Below, in pieces: positions 52,609 through 61,459 of a stretch of DNA of 64,000 nt. Below the pieces are notes generated by a model. The model was not told the origin of the DNA. It ran no database searches and saw only the letters and a program-made list of their open reading frames with translations. Source of the stretch: Pseudonocardia oroxyli (GTDB lineage Bacteria > Actinomycetota > Actinomycetes > Mycobacteriales > Pseudonocardiaceae). The position numbers and the translations under genes are program-made. The first letter of the stretch is position 1. Each line of letters opens with the position of its first letter. The stretch spans positions 247,499 through 311,498 of the forward strand of contig NZ_FNBE01000006.1 of NCBI RefSeq assembly GCF_900102195.1, in the 5' to 3' direction.

Positions 52609-53298
52609 TCACGGGGGGCCGGCCTTGTACCCGACACCGCGGACGGTCAGCACGACCTCCGGGTGTTCGGGGTCCTTCTCGACCTTCGACCGCAGCCGCT
52701 GGACGTGCACGTTCACCAGCCGGGTGTCCGCGGCGTGCCGGTAGCCCCACACCTGCTCCAGCAGCACCTCGCGGGTGAAGACCTGGCGGGGCTTGCGCGC
52801 GAGCGCCACGAGCAGGTCGAACTCCAGCGGGGTGAGCGCGATCCGCTCGCCCTGGCGGGTGACCTGGTGGGCGGGCACGTCGATGTCCACGTCCCCGATG
52901 GTCAGCTGCTCGGCGGGCTCGGTCTCGGTGCGCCGCACCCGCGCGCGGATGCGGGCGACGAGCTCCTTGGGCTTGAAGGGCTTGACCACGTAGTCATCCG
53001 CGCCCGACTCCAGGCCCAGCACGATGTCCACGGTGTCGCTCTTCGCCGTGAGCATGACGATCGGGACGCCGGACTCCGCGCGGATGGCGCGGCAGACGTC
53101 GATCCCGTTCATCCCGGGGAGCATGAGGTCGAGCAGCACGAGGTCCGGCCGCAGGTCCCGCACGGCGGGCAGGGCGCGGGTCCCGTCCGCGACGACGGCG
53201 GTGTCGAACCCCTCGCCCCGCAAGACGATGGTCAGCATCTCGGCCAGGGCCGGGTCGTCGTCGACCACCAGAACGCGCGACTTCATGCGCGTCAGCAT
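52609..53298 (-). CDS. mtrA: Response regulator MtrA
   Basis: A 229-residue OmpR/PhoB-type regulator. The receiver domain holds the acidic pocket VDDDP, the phosphoacceptor LLDLMLPGMNG (Asp near residue 60) and Lys in MLTAKSD. The winged-helix domain ends LVNVHVQRLRSKVEKDPEHP. ATG 53298 gives the mycobacterial length (MLTRMKSRVLVVDDD); ATG 53286 is an alternative. It is the first gene of the mtr operon. Unlike in M. tuberculosis, tmk is divergent and not co-directional. Confidence 0.95.
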   Translation of the reverse strand: MLTRMKSRVLVVDDDPALAEMLTIVLRGEGFDTAVVADGTRALPAVRDLRPDLVLLDLMLPGMNGIDVCRAIRAESGVPIVMLTAKSDTVDIVLGLESGADDYVVKPFKPKELVARIRARVRRTETEPAEQLTIGDVDIDVPAHQVTRQGERIALTPLEFDLLVALARKPRQVFTREVLLEQVWGYRHAADTRLVNVHVQRLRSKVEKDPEHPEVVLTVRGVGYKAGPP

Positions 53299-53405
53299 CC
53301 CACTGCCCCCCGACGGTCCCGCCCGCAACCCTCCGCCGGTGGTCGACGGCCCGCCCCCGTCACGCGACGCGCATCGGCTCGAACCGGGGCACTAGGGTCC
53401 CGCGC

Positions 53406-54041
53406 ATGGGGCGGTTGGTGGTGGTCGAGGGCCTGGACGGCTCGGGGAAGGCCACCTTGACCGCGCGGCTGGTCACGGCCCTGCGCGGGGGCGGCTCGAG
53501 CGTCGCGACGACGGCGTTCCCCCGCTACGAGGCGGACGTGCACGCCGAGCTCGCGCGCGACGCCCTCTACGGCCGCCTCGGCGACCTGGCGGACTCGGTG
53601 CACGGCATGGCGGTGCTGTTCGCGCTGGACCGGCGCGAAGCCGTTGGTGGGCTGCGGGACCTGCTGAGCAGCCACGACGTCGTGCTGGTGGACCGGTACG
53701 TCGCCAGCAACGCCGCCTACAGCGCCGCGCGGCTGGCCCAGGGGGCCGACGGCGAGGTGGTCCGGTGGGTCCACGACCTGGAGGTCGCGCGCTTCGGCAT
53801 CCCCGTCCCGGACCACCAGCTGCTGCTGGCCACCGACCGCGCGGTCGCGGCGGAGCGGGCGCGGCAGCGCGCCGCGGCCGACCACACCCGCGCCCGGGAC
53901 GCCTACGAGGCGGACGACGACCTGCAGACCCGCACCGACGCCGTCTACCGCGAGCTGGCCGCCCAGTCCTGGCTGAGCCCGTGGACGGTCCTCGACGGCG
54001 AGATCGACCCGCACGCCCTGGCCGCCCGCCTCATCGTGTGA
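53406..54041 (+). CDS. tmk: Thymidylate kinase
   Basis: A 211-residue dTMP kinase. The P-loop is EGLDGSGKATL (residues 8-18), the DR(Y) motif is VLVDRYVASNAAY near residue 98, and the lid is RARQRAAADHTRARD. ATG 53406 follows TAGGGT (53393-53398) by seven bases, so a leaderless mRNA is likely. Its stop codon TGA and the stop of the convergent Nudix gene form the palindrome TGATCA with no space between the genes. Confidence 0.93.
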   Translation: MGRLVVVEGLDGSGKATLTARLVTALRGGGSSVATTAFPRYEADVHAELARDALYGRLGDLADSVHGMAVLFALDRREAVGGLRDLLSSHDVVLVDRYVASNAAYSAARLAQGADGEVVRWVHDLEVARFGIPVPDHQLLLATDRAVAAERARQRAAADHTRARDAYEADDDLQTRTDAVYRELAAQSWLSPWTVLDGEIDPHALAARLIV

Positions 54042-54515
54042 TCACGGCAGGTCGCGCACCTGCGGCCAGGTGTGGGCGAAGCCGGGGTGCAGCTCCGGGC
54101 CGTCGGACGAGCCCAGGGTGCCCACGCGGAACCACTGGAACTCGACGCTCTCCCCGCCCCGGATCCCGACGGGCAGGGCCTCGTCGGCGCCGACCACGAC
54201 GGTGGTGTAGCTCCAGCCGCCGTGGTCGTCGACGAACCGGGCGGTCTCGACGAGCGGCGCGGTGTCCAGCTCGGACTCCTCGGCCGCCTCGCGCCGGGCG
54301 GCCTCCTCGGCCGACTCGCCGAGGTGTCGCGCGCCACCGGGGATCCCCCAGGTGCCGCCGTGGTGGCTCCACAGCGCACGGTGCTGCAACAACACCAGGT
54401 CACCGGAGCGCACCAGCAGCCCGGCCGCGCCGTAGAGCCCCCAGTGCTTGTGGCCCTGTGCGCACCACTGCCACCCGTCCCCGCTCGATCCGTGGGGCAG
54501 GGGTGCGGCGCTCAT
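54042..54515 (-). CDS. Nudix hydrolase
   Basis: A 157-residue Nudix protein. The Nudix box GGARHLGESAEEAARREAAEE begins near residue 60 with the catalytic EExxE glutamates kept, although the usual Gly after the box is replaced. The N-terminal QWCAQGHKHWGLYGAAGLLV is typical of the actinobacterial subgroup. The substrate is a nucleoside-diphosphate derivative of unknown type. ATG 54515 lies 75 bases after sahH, with palindrome family 1 copy 3 between them. Confidence 0.85.
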   Translation of the reverse strand: MSAAPLPHGSSGDGWQWCAQGHKHWGLYGAAGLLVRSGDLVLLQHRALWSHHGGTWGIPGGARHLGESAEEAARREAAEESELDTAPLVETARFVDDHGGWSYTTVVVGADEALPVGIRGGESVEFQWFRVGTLGSSDGPELHPGFAHTWPQVRDLP

Positions 54516-54536
54516 CAGTCAAGCCTAACCGCTGTC

Positions 54537-54576
54537 GTGCGCGGCAAGTAGTGCTCCAGCACCACTTGCCGCGCAC
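54537..54576. repeat. Palindrome family 1, copy 3
   Basis: GTGCGCGGCAAGTAGTGC (54537-54554) pairs with GCACCACTTGCCGCGCAC (54559-54576) around TCCA with one mismatch; weaker pairing (GCGGCT/AGCCGC) extends outside. It follows the sahH stop and can serve as its terminator. Confidence 0.88.
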
Positions 54577-54590
54577 GGGCGGCGCAGCCG

Positions 54591-56072
54591 CTAGTAGCGG
54601 TAGTGCTCCGGCTTGAACGGGCCCTCGACGTCCACGCCGATGTACTCGGCCTGGTCCTTGCTGAGCTTGGTCAGCTCGCCACCCAGCGCCAGCACGTGGA
54701 TCTTCGCGACCTTCTCGTCGAGGATCTTCGGCAGCCGGTAGACGTCGTTGTTGTACTCCTCGTGCTTGGTGAACAGCTCGATCTGCGCGATCACCTGGTT
54801 GGAGAAGCTGTTGCTCATCACGAACGAGGGGTGGCCGGTGGCGTTGCCCAGGTTCATCAGCCGGCCCTCGGACAGCACGATGATCGAGTGCCCGTCCGGG
54901 AACACCCACTCGTCCACCTGGGGCTTGATGTTCGTCCTGATGACGCCCTCGACGCGGCCCAGCCCCGCCATGTCGATCTCGTTGTCGAAGTGCCCGACGT
55001 TCCCGAGGATCGCCTGGTGCTTCATCTTCTTCATCAGGTCGACGGTGATGATGTCCTTGTTGCCCGTCGTCGTGATGACGATGTCCGCCTTCTCGATGAC
55101 GTCCTCGAGCCGGGCGACCTGGTAGCCCTCGAGCAGCGCCTGCAGGGCACAGATCGGGTCCACCTCGGAGACGATGACGCGCGCGCCCTGACCGGCCAGC
55201 GCCTCGGCCGAGCCCTTGCCCACGTCGCCGTAGCCGGCGACGACCGCGACCTTGCCGCCGATGAGGACGTCCGTGCCGCGGTTGATGCCGTCGATCAGCG
55301 AGTGCCGGATGCCGTACTTGTTGTCGAACTTGCTCTTCGTCACCGAGTCGTTGACGTTGATCGCCGGGAACAGCAGCTGCCCCTGCTCGGCGAGCTGGTA
55401 CAGCCGGTGCACGCCGGTGGTGGTCTCCTCGGTGACCCCCCGGATGTCCGACGCGACGGTCGTCCACTTCTGCGGGTCGGCGGCCAGCGAGCGGCGCAGG
55501 GTCTCCAGGATGATGCGGTACTCGTGGGCGACGGTGAGGTCGTCCTCGTCCACGGTGGGGACCACGCCGGCCTTCTCGAACTCGACGCCCTTGTGCACGA
55601 GCAGGGTCGCGTCCCCGCCGTCGTCGAGGATCATGTTCGGGCCGACGAGGTGGCCCTCGGCGTCCGTGAAGTGGAAGAGCTGCTCGGTGGCCCACCAGTA
55701 CTCGTCGAGCGTCTCGCCCTTCCAGGCGAACACCGGCACGCCCTTGGGCGCCTCGGGGGTGCCGTGCGGGCCGACGACGATCGCGGCGGCCGCGTGGTCC
55801 TGGGTGGAGAAGATGTTGCAGGACACCCAGCGCACCTCGGCGCCCAGCGAGACCAGGGTCTCGATCAGCACCGCGGTCTGCACCGTCATGTGCAGCGAGC
55901 CCGCGACCCGGGCGCCGTGCAGCGGCTTGGCCTCGGCGTACTCGCGGCGCAGCTCCATCAGGCCCGGCATCTCGTTCTCGGCGAGCCGGATCTCCTTGCG
56001 GCCGAACTCGTGCAGGCCCAGATCGGCCACCGCGAAGTCCAGGCCGTCGATCGTCTGCAGCTTGTCGCTCAT
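54591..56072 (-). CDS. sahH: Adenosylhomocysteinase (SAH hydrolase)
   Basis: A 493-residue NAD-dependent enzyme that splits S-adenosylhomocysteine to adenosine and homocysteine. Visible are [13 protein letters not shown] near residue 60, [16 protein letters not shown], the Rossmann [13 protein letters not shown] near residue 278, [10 protein letters not shown] and the C-terminal KPEHYRY. The length equals that of mycobacterial SahH. The 5' region contains a structure matching the SAH riboswitch, so it should be induced when SAH accumulates. Confidence 0.97.
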   Translation of the reverse strand: MSDKLQTIDGLDFAVADLGLHEFGRKEIRLAENEMPGLMELRREYAEAKPLHGARVAGSLHMTVQTAVLIETLVSLGAEVRWVSCNIFSTQDHAAAAIVVGPHGTPEAPKGVPVFAWKGETLDEYWWATEQLFHFTDAEGHLVGPNMILDDGGDATLLVHKGVEFEKAGVVPTVDEDDLTVAHEYRIILETLRRSLAADPQKWTTVASDIRGVTEETTTGVHRLYQLAEQGQLLFPAINVNDSVTKSKFDNKYGIRHSLIDGINRGTDVLIGGKVAVVAGYGDVGKGSAEALAGQGARVIVSEVDPICALQALLEGYQVARLEDVIEKADIVITTTGNKDIITVDLMKKMKHQAILGNVGHFDNEIDMAGLGRVEGVIRTNIKPQVDEWVFPDGHSIIVLSEGRLMNLGNATGHPSFVMSNSFSNQVIAQIELFTKHEEYNNDVYRLPKILDEKVAKIHVLALGGELTKLSKDQAEYIGVDVEGPFKPEHYRY

Positions 56073-56126
56073 GTGTCTCCTCGCGCGTGGGGCGGGGCCC
56101 GAGGGGACGGGCCGACCTCCCTGATG

Positions 56127-56202
56127 GGGAGGCGCCCTTACTCGTCGTCGGCATCGGACCGAGCGTCGCGGAGGTGACCTCCGCTGCAGCGCCTCTCGGT
56201 CC
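56127..56202 (-). promoter_or_regulatory. SAH riboswitch (ahcY RNA motif), diverged form
   Basis: On the minus strand P1 is GACCGAG/CTCGGTC (56195-56201 with 56157-56163). It is followed by the conserved GCGCTGCAGC, a P2 stem GCGGAGG/CCTCCGC, and ACGCTCGG. Downstream AAGGGCGCCTC can pair as a pseudoknot with GAGGCGC (56189-56195). The arrangement and the GCGCUGC and GGCGC elements match the ahcY/SAH aptamer. A TAGGCT -10 box (56214-56219) lies just upstream, and sahH starts 55 bases downstream. Confidence 0.7.
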
Positions 56203-56222
56203 GGACGGCGTCCAGCCTACCG

Positions 56223-57530
56223 CTACCCCAGCAGGTGGTCACGCAGGAGTGACTCAGCCGCCGCGACGCGGTCGTGCGCGGCGAGCAGGCCCGCCGGGGC
56301 GACCGCGAAGTCCGCGTCGACCAGCACGGACGCGGTGCCGAGCGCGGGGGCCAGCACCGGGTCGCCCTGCAGCGTGCCGACGAGCGCGGCCAGGCCCGCG
56401 GCGTCCCGCTGCCGGAACACCCCGCCGGACAGCACGACCAGGCCGATGTCGGTCGGGTCGAGCTCACTCGGGTCGCGCAGGTGCCGCCGCACGGCGACGA
56501 CGGCGGCGAGCGCGGCCACCCGCCGGTCCTCCGCCGCGCTGCCCGCGTCCCGCGGGATGAAGCCGACCTCGCCGGCCATCCGCTTGACCGTGGCCGTGAG
56601 CAGGTCCGCCTCGACGGGGTCGACGATCTCCTCGGCCTGCGCCTCCTGCAGCACGCCCTCGGCCGCGGAGCGCATGCCCAGGTCGCCCTCGACCGTGCGC
56701 CGGGCCGTCTCCTGCGGTCGGGCCGAGTGGACGTCGGTCGTGGCGCAGCCCACGTCGACCACCAGCACCCGGGTCCCGCAGATGCGGGCGAGCTCGGCGG
56801 TGCCCGCGCGGACGGCGTCCGGCGTCATGACCCGGACCATCCGCCGGAAGCGCGGCGCGGTGCCCGACCCGCGTCCGCCGAGGACGTGGCGGGCGAAGAC
56901 CTCCGCGAGCGCCGCCCGGGCGGGGCCGGGGACCAGCTCGCCCGGCGCCGGGGCCACGTTCGCACAGCTCACGACGGTGCGACCGGTCGAACGGAGCAGG
57001 GCGAGCGCGTCGTCGCGGGCCTCGACATTGCCTGCCAGGACGATCGGGTGTCGCAGCCGGGCCCGGGCGAGTGTCCCCGCGTTGTGCAGGAGGACGGCGG
57101 GGTCGTCGCCGTCCGCGCCGCCGATCAGCAGCACGGCGCCGGGTCGGCGCCCCCGCAGCACCCGCACGGCCGCGGGGTCCAGCGGCCCGGCGTGCACGTG
57201 CACGACGTGGGCTCCTGCGGAGCGGGCGACCTGGTGGCCCACCTCGGTGGCCAGCAGCGTCTCGGTCCCGACGACCGCGAGTCGCAGCCCGCCGCCCGCC
57301 GACGAGCAGGCCAGCAGGTCCGGGTCCGGGCCGGTCGCGGTGGCCGTGACCCCGCGGACGGCGGCGTCCACCCCCTCGAGCACGTCGACCGGGGTGGTGG
57401 GGTGCTCGGCGAACCCGGCCAGGGCGCCGTCGGGCTTGACGAGCACGGCCTTGGTCCACGTCGAGCCGACGTCCAGACAGACGGCACCGGAGGCGATGTC
57501 GGGGCCCGCAGCCCCGCCCGTGCCGGTCAT
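56223..57530 (-). CDS. glmL: Glutamate mutase L (MutL/GlmL-like) protein
   Basis: A 435-residue ASKHA-fold protein of the GlmL family. Nucleotide-binding motifs are CLDVGSTWTKAVLV near residue 17, LVVDVGCATTDVHS near residue 258 and LVVLSGGVFRQ near residue 370. GlmL accompanies coenzyme-B12 mutases and may protect or reactivate them. No glmS/glmE genes lie beside it here, so the partner is elsewhere or different. ATG 57530 is placed eight bases after TAGGCT. Confidence 0.85.
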   Translation of the reverse strand: MTGTGGAAGPDIASGAVCLDVGSTWTKAVLVKPDGALAGFAEHPTTPVDVLEGVDAAVRGVTATATGPDPDLLACSSAGGGLRLAVVGTETLLATEVGHQVARSAGAHVVHVHAGPLDPAAVRVLRGRRPGAVLLIGGADGDDPAVLLHNAGTLARARLRHPIVLAGNVEARDDALALLRSTGRTVVSCANVAPAPGELVPGPARAALAEVFARHVLGGRGSGTAPRFRRMVRVMTPDAVRAGTAELARICGTRVLVVDVGCATTDVHSARPQETARRTVEGDLGMRSAAEGVLQEAQAEEIVDPVEADLLTATVKRMAGEVGFIPRDAGSAAEDRRVAALAAVVAVRRHLRDPSELDPTDIGLVVLSGGVFRQRDAAGLAALVGTLQGDPVLAPALGTASVLVDADFAVAPAGLLAAHDRVAAAESLLRDHLLG

Positions 57531-57638
57531 GTCGCGGAAGCCTACCGGTCGATCACCCTGAGCAACTGGATTCCGAGCAAGCCCACGGTAATGTTCAGTG
57601 ATCCACGACACGCTGATCTCATGTGCCCGGGAGCGACG

Positions 57639-59270
57639 ATGCTCGGACTGATGCAGGACCGGCCCCTGACCCTCACCCACGTCTTCCACCGTGCGGAACA
57701 GCTGTTCAGCCACAAGCGGCTGATCACCGGCTCGGCGACGGGCGAGCGTGAGACGACCGTCGCCGACTGGGCCGTCCGCGTCCGCAGGCTCGCCACCGTG
57801 CTGGACACCCTCGGCGTCTCCGCCGACGGCCGGGTCGGCACGTTCTGCTGGAACACCGACCGGCACCTCGAGCTGTACCTGGCCGCGCCGTGCACCGGCC
57901 GGGTCCTGCACACCCTGAACATCCGGCTGTTCCCCGAGCAGCTGACCTACATCGCGAACCACGCCGAGGACGAGGTCGTCTTCGTCGACCGCTCCCTGCT
58001 GCCGCTGTTCTGGCCGCTGGTGGACCAGTGCACGACCGTCCGGGCGGTCGTCGTGATCGACGACGGCGCGGACGTCGAGATGGACGAGATCCTCGCCGAC
58101 CCCCGCGTCCACGACTACGAGACCCTGCTCGCCGCCGCCGAGCCCTTCACCGGGCGTTTCTCCGTGGACGACGAGAACTCGGCCGCCGCCATGTGCTACA
58201 CGTCCGGGACCACCGGAAACCCCAAGGGAGTGGTCTACAGCCACCGCTCGGCGGTGCTGCACTCCCTGATCACCCTGACCGCGGACGCGTTCGCCCTGTC
58301 GGAGCGGGACGTCGTGCTCCCCGTGGTGCCGATGTTCCACGCGAACGCCTGGGGCCTCCCCTACGGCGCCCTGCTCGCCGGGTGCGACCTGGTGTTCCCG
58401 GGCCCGAACATGACCCCCGAGGCGATCGTCGACCAGCTCGAGCGGCATCGGGTCACCGTGACCGGCGGGGTGCCCACCATCTGGATGGGCATGCGCCCGC
58501 TGCTCGCCGACCACGACCTCTCCGCCCTGCGCGCGATCATCTGCGGCGGCTCGGCCGTGCCGCGCGCGCTCTCCGAGGCCTACCGCGAGGCCATCGGCCT
58601 GCCGATGCTGCACGCCTGGGGCATGACCGAGACCTCGCCGATCGCCGCCGTGTCCACCCCGCGCTCGCACCAGGAGGGCTGGACCGAGGACGCCCGCGCC
58701 GACGCCCGCGCCCGGCAGGGCCAGCCCGCCCCCTTCGTCGAGCTCCGGATCGCGGACCCGGACACCGGCGAGGAGCAGCCGTGGGACGACCAGGCCACCG
58801 GCGAGCTGCAGGCCGCGGGTCCGTGGATCGCGAAGGAGTACTACCGCGGCGAGGGCGGCGGCACCCAGTTCACCGCCGACGGCTGGCTCAAGACCGGAGA
58901 CGTCGCGGCCGTCGACCGATGGGGTTTCGTGCGGCTCGTGGACCGGACGAAGGACCTCGTGAAGTCCGGCGGCGAGTGGATCAGCTCGGTGGACCTGGAG
59001 AACGAGATCATGGCCCACCCGGCCGTCGCCGAGGCGGCGGTGATCGGCATCCCGCACGAGAAGTGGACCGAGCGGCCGCTGGCGTGCGTGGTCGTCAAGC
59101 CGGGCGAGTCGGTCACCGCGGAGGAGCTGCTGGAGTTCCTCGCACCCCGGGTGGCGAAGTGGTGGCTGCCGGACGCCGTCGAGTTCATCGACGAGGTGCC
59201 CAAGACGAGCGTGGGGAAGTTCTCGAAGAAGACGCTGCGGGAGAAGTTCCACGGGCATTCCGTGTCCTGA
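57639..59270 (+). CDS. Fatty-acyl-CoA synthetase (FadD/AlkK-like)
   Basis: A complete 543-residue AMP-forming ligase that activates medium- or long-chain fatty acids. The P-loop YTSGTTGNPKGVV lies near residue 187, WGMTETSP near residue 325, the hinge TGDVAAVD and VKSGGEWISS near residue 447, and the catalytic Lys in TSVGKFSKK near the end. ATG 57639 follows GGGAGCGACG; an ATG six codons upstream is possible. A tight terminator follows. Confidence 0.92.
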   Translation: MLGLMQDRPLTLTHVFHRAEQLFSHKRLITGSATGERETTVADWAVRVRRLATVLDTLGVSADGRVGTFCWNTDRHLELYLAAPCTGRVLHTLNIRLFPEQLTYIANHAEDEVVFVDRSLLPLFWPLVDQCTTVRAVVVIDDGADVEMDEILADPRVHDYETLLAAAEPFTGRFSVDDENSAAAMCYTSGTTGNPKGVVYSHRSAVLHSLITLTADAFALSERDVVLPVVPMFHANAWGLPYGALLAGCDLVFPGPNMTPEAIVDQLERHRVTVTGGVPTIWMGMRPLLADHDLSALRAIICGGSAVPRALSEAYREAIGLPMLHAWGMTETSPIAAVSTPRSHQEGWTEDARADARARQGQPAPFVELRIADPDTGEEQPWDDQATGELQAAGPWIAKEYYRGEGGGTQFTADGWLKTGDVAAVDRWGFVRLVDRTKDLVKSGGEWISSVDLENEIMAHPAVAEAAVIGIPHEKWTERPLACVVVKPGESVTAEELLEFLAPRVAKWWLPDAVEFIDEVPKTSVGKFSKKTLREKFHGHSVS

Positions 59271-59273
59271 GCC

Positions 59274-59299
59274 GTTTCTGAGAGTCCATTCTCAGAAAC
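59274..59299 (+). terminator. Terminator after the acyl-CoA synthetase gene
   Basis: GTTTCTGAGA pairs perfectly with TCTCAGAAAC around a six-base loop, four bases after the stop codon. Confidence 0.8.
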
Positions 59300-59474
59300 A
59301 CCGTCATAAGACTCGCGATTGCGACAGGCGGAGCAATCTCACAGGGAATTCGTAACACGTCCTCAGCGTGGCCGAAACACAGACCGAACCCGTATGCCAT
59401 GGCGGCTCGGGTTTCCCTCCTCGGGCCGCCCGGGCTCCCCCACGGGTCGGACCCCGCAGGAAGGAATGCCCACG

Positions 59475-61385
59475 GTGAATTCCACACTCCGCCGAGGCCT
59501 GATCACGGCCGCGATCTCCGGTGGATGCGTCCTCGTCGCGAACGGCGTCGCCCAGGCCGCCGAGTCCCCGGGCGGCCCCACGACCGCCGCACCCGACCCC
59601 GGCGCGACCGCCACTCCCCCGAAGACTCAGGCCGCGCCCACCGTCTCCGGCGACCAGGTATCCGCCCTGGCGACCCCCACGCGGACGGGCACCAACCCGC
59701 TGGAACGCGGCGGACCCGGCGGCACCCGAGGCCCGGGCGGCAACCAGAGCCCCGGCGGCAGCCAGGGACCCGGCGGCAACCAAAGCCCCGGCGGCAACCA
59801 AAGCCCTGGCGGCAGTCAGGGGTCTGGCGGCAACCACGGTCCCGGGGTCGGCCAGGGCCCGGGTAGCCAGAACCCGGGTAGCCAGGGCCCCGGCGGCAAC
59901 CAAGGGCCAGGCGGCAACCAAGGGCCAGGGGGCAACAGCGGCCCGGGTGGCAACAACGGCCCCGCCGGAAACAACGGACCGGGCGGCAGCCAGGGCCCGG
60001 GCGCGAACCAGGGTCCCAGGGGGAACCAGGGCCCGGGCGACCACGGTCCCGGTGGCGGTGACAGCCGACCGAACGGCCCCGGGCAGGGACCGGTTCGCGG
60101 CGACCACAGCGACCCGCGCCACAACGATCCGCGCCACAACGATCCGCGCCACAACGATCCGCGCCACAACGATCCGCGCCACAACGGCCCCCGTCACGAC
60201 GGTCCGCGCCACGACGATCCGGGCCGCCCGGAGTCACACGGCCCGAACCGTGGCGGCGACCGGGACCGCCCGTGCGACGAGGACCGCACTCCGGCCCGCG
60301 GCCACCACGACCGCGACCACGGGGACCGCGGTGGGCGCGGCCCCCACCGCGACCACGACCCGCGGGGCCACCACGACGACCGCCGGGACGACCGCGACAG
60401 CCGAGGCGACCACCGTGGCGATCGGGGCGACCGCGACCACCGCGACCACCAGACCACGGGCCACGGCGGACACGACCGCGGCGGCCGCACGGAGCAGGCC
60501 GGCCACCAGCACCGCGACGACCACCGCCCGGACCGCGACCACCGAGACGGGCAGCGGGGCGAGCACGAGGGCGACCACGGGAACCACCGGGGCGACCGCG
60601 ACGAACACCACCGCAGCCACGACCGCGACCATCGCGAGCACGGCCCGCGTCGCGACCACGGCGAGCAGTCGAACGCGGGCGGCCACCGCGAGCGCGACCA
60701 TCGCGACAGCAACCGCGGGCCCCGCACCGACCACCGGGGCGACCACCGAGGGGACCACCGGGGCGGCGACCGCGACCACCGGGGCGGCCCCCGCGGCGTC
60801 CACGACCGCGACGACCGCGACCACGGCCCGCGTCACGACCGCCATGCCGGCCACCCCCAGGGCAACGACCACCGCGGCCCGCAGCACCACAACCCGCAGC
60901 ACCACGACCCGCAGCACCACGGCGCCCACACCGCAGCCCACCACGAGCACGGGCAGCCCCACGGGCATGTCCGGCCGGCCGACCAGCGCCACCAGCACGA
61001 CGACGGACGGGGCCGCCCCGGACACCATCAGGGTCAGGCCCCGCACGAGCACCGCCACGACCGGCACGGTCACCACCGGCACGGTCACCACCAGCACGGT
61101 CACCACCAGCACGGTCACCACCAGCACGGTCACCACCAGCACGGTCACCACCAGCACCGCGGCGATCACCGCCCGGACCGCGACCACCGGGACGACCGCG
61201 ACCACCGCGCTCACCGTCACGACCGCGGCCCGCAGCAGGCGAGCCACCAGCACCGCCACCACGGTCACGGCCCGCAGCAGCACCACCAGCCGGGTCCGCG
61301 CATCCAGGTGACGACGATCGACATCGACCTGATCCTCGAGAACCTGCTCTCCCCGCACCGCGGAGGCCCGCGCCTCTCGGCCTGA
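59475..61385 (+). CDS. Secreted repeat protein: Gly/Pro-rich then His/Asp/Arg-rich, unknown
   Basis: A 636-residue protein that I do not recognise. A Sec signal (RRGLITAAISGGCVLVANG) ends at AQA, with predicted cleavage after residue 28. Then come a Pro/Thr linker (to about 75), a collagen-like Gly-Pro-Gly-Gly-Asn-Gln region (about 76-210), five DPRHN pentapeptides (about 213-237), a long His/Asp/Arg-rich region (about 240-590) and HGHHQ repeats near 530-560. A short conserved-looking tail (IQVTTIDIDLILENLL) closes it. GTG 59475 is preferred over ATG 59466 because AGGAAGGA sits nine bases before it. The composition suggests an extracellular metal-binding or matrix protein; this is inference. 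Confidence 0.75.
   Translation: MNSTLRRGLITAAISGGCVLVANGVAQAAESPGGPTTAAPDPGATATPPKTQAAPTVSGDQVSALATPTRTGTNPLERGGPGGTRGPGGNQSPGGSQGPGGNQSPGGNQSPGGSQGSGGNHGPGVGQGPGSQNPGSQGPGGNQGPGGNQGPGGNSGPGGNNGPAGNNGPGGSQGPGANQGPRGNQGPGDHGPGGGDSRPNGPGQGPVRGDHSDPRHNDPRHNDPRHNDPRHNDPRHNGPRHDGPRHDDPGRPESHGPNRGGDRDRPCDEDRTPARGHHDRDHGDRGGRGPHRDHDPRGHHDDRRDDRDSRGDHRGDRGDRDHRDHQTTGHGGHDRGGRTEQAGHQHRDDHRPDRDHRDGQRGEHEGDHGNHRGDRDEHHRSHDRDHREHGPRRDHGEQSNAGGHRERDHRDSNRGPRTDHRGDHRGDHRGGDRDHRGGPRGVHDRDDRDHGPRHDRHAGHPQGNDHRGPQHHNPQHHDPQHHGAHTAAHHEHGQPHGHVRPADQRHQHDDGRGRPGHHQGQAPHEHRHDRHGHHRHGHHQHGHHQHGHHQHGHHQHGHHQHRGDHRPDRDHRDDRDHRAHRHDRGPQQASHQHRHHGHGPQQHHQPGPRIQVTTIDIDLILENLLSPHRGGPRLSA
60111..60185 (+). repeat. Five 15-bp coding repeats (DPRHN)
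   Basis: The unit GATCCGCGCCACAAC occurs five times in tandem inside the repeat-protein gene. Four copies are identical and the first differs by one base. Confidence 0.95.
61065..61154 (+). repeat. Six 15-bp coding repeats (HGHHQ)
   Basis: The unit CACGGTCACCACCAG occurs six times in tandem inside the repeat-protein gene; the first copy has GG in place of AG. Confidence 0.95.
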
Positions 61386-61459
61386 TTCCGCGCGGCGCAC
61401 GCCGATTCCCCGTTCCGGGCGGTCACCCGACCGCCCGGAATGTGGCGTGCCCGAAATCG

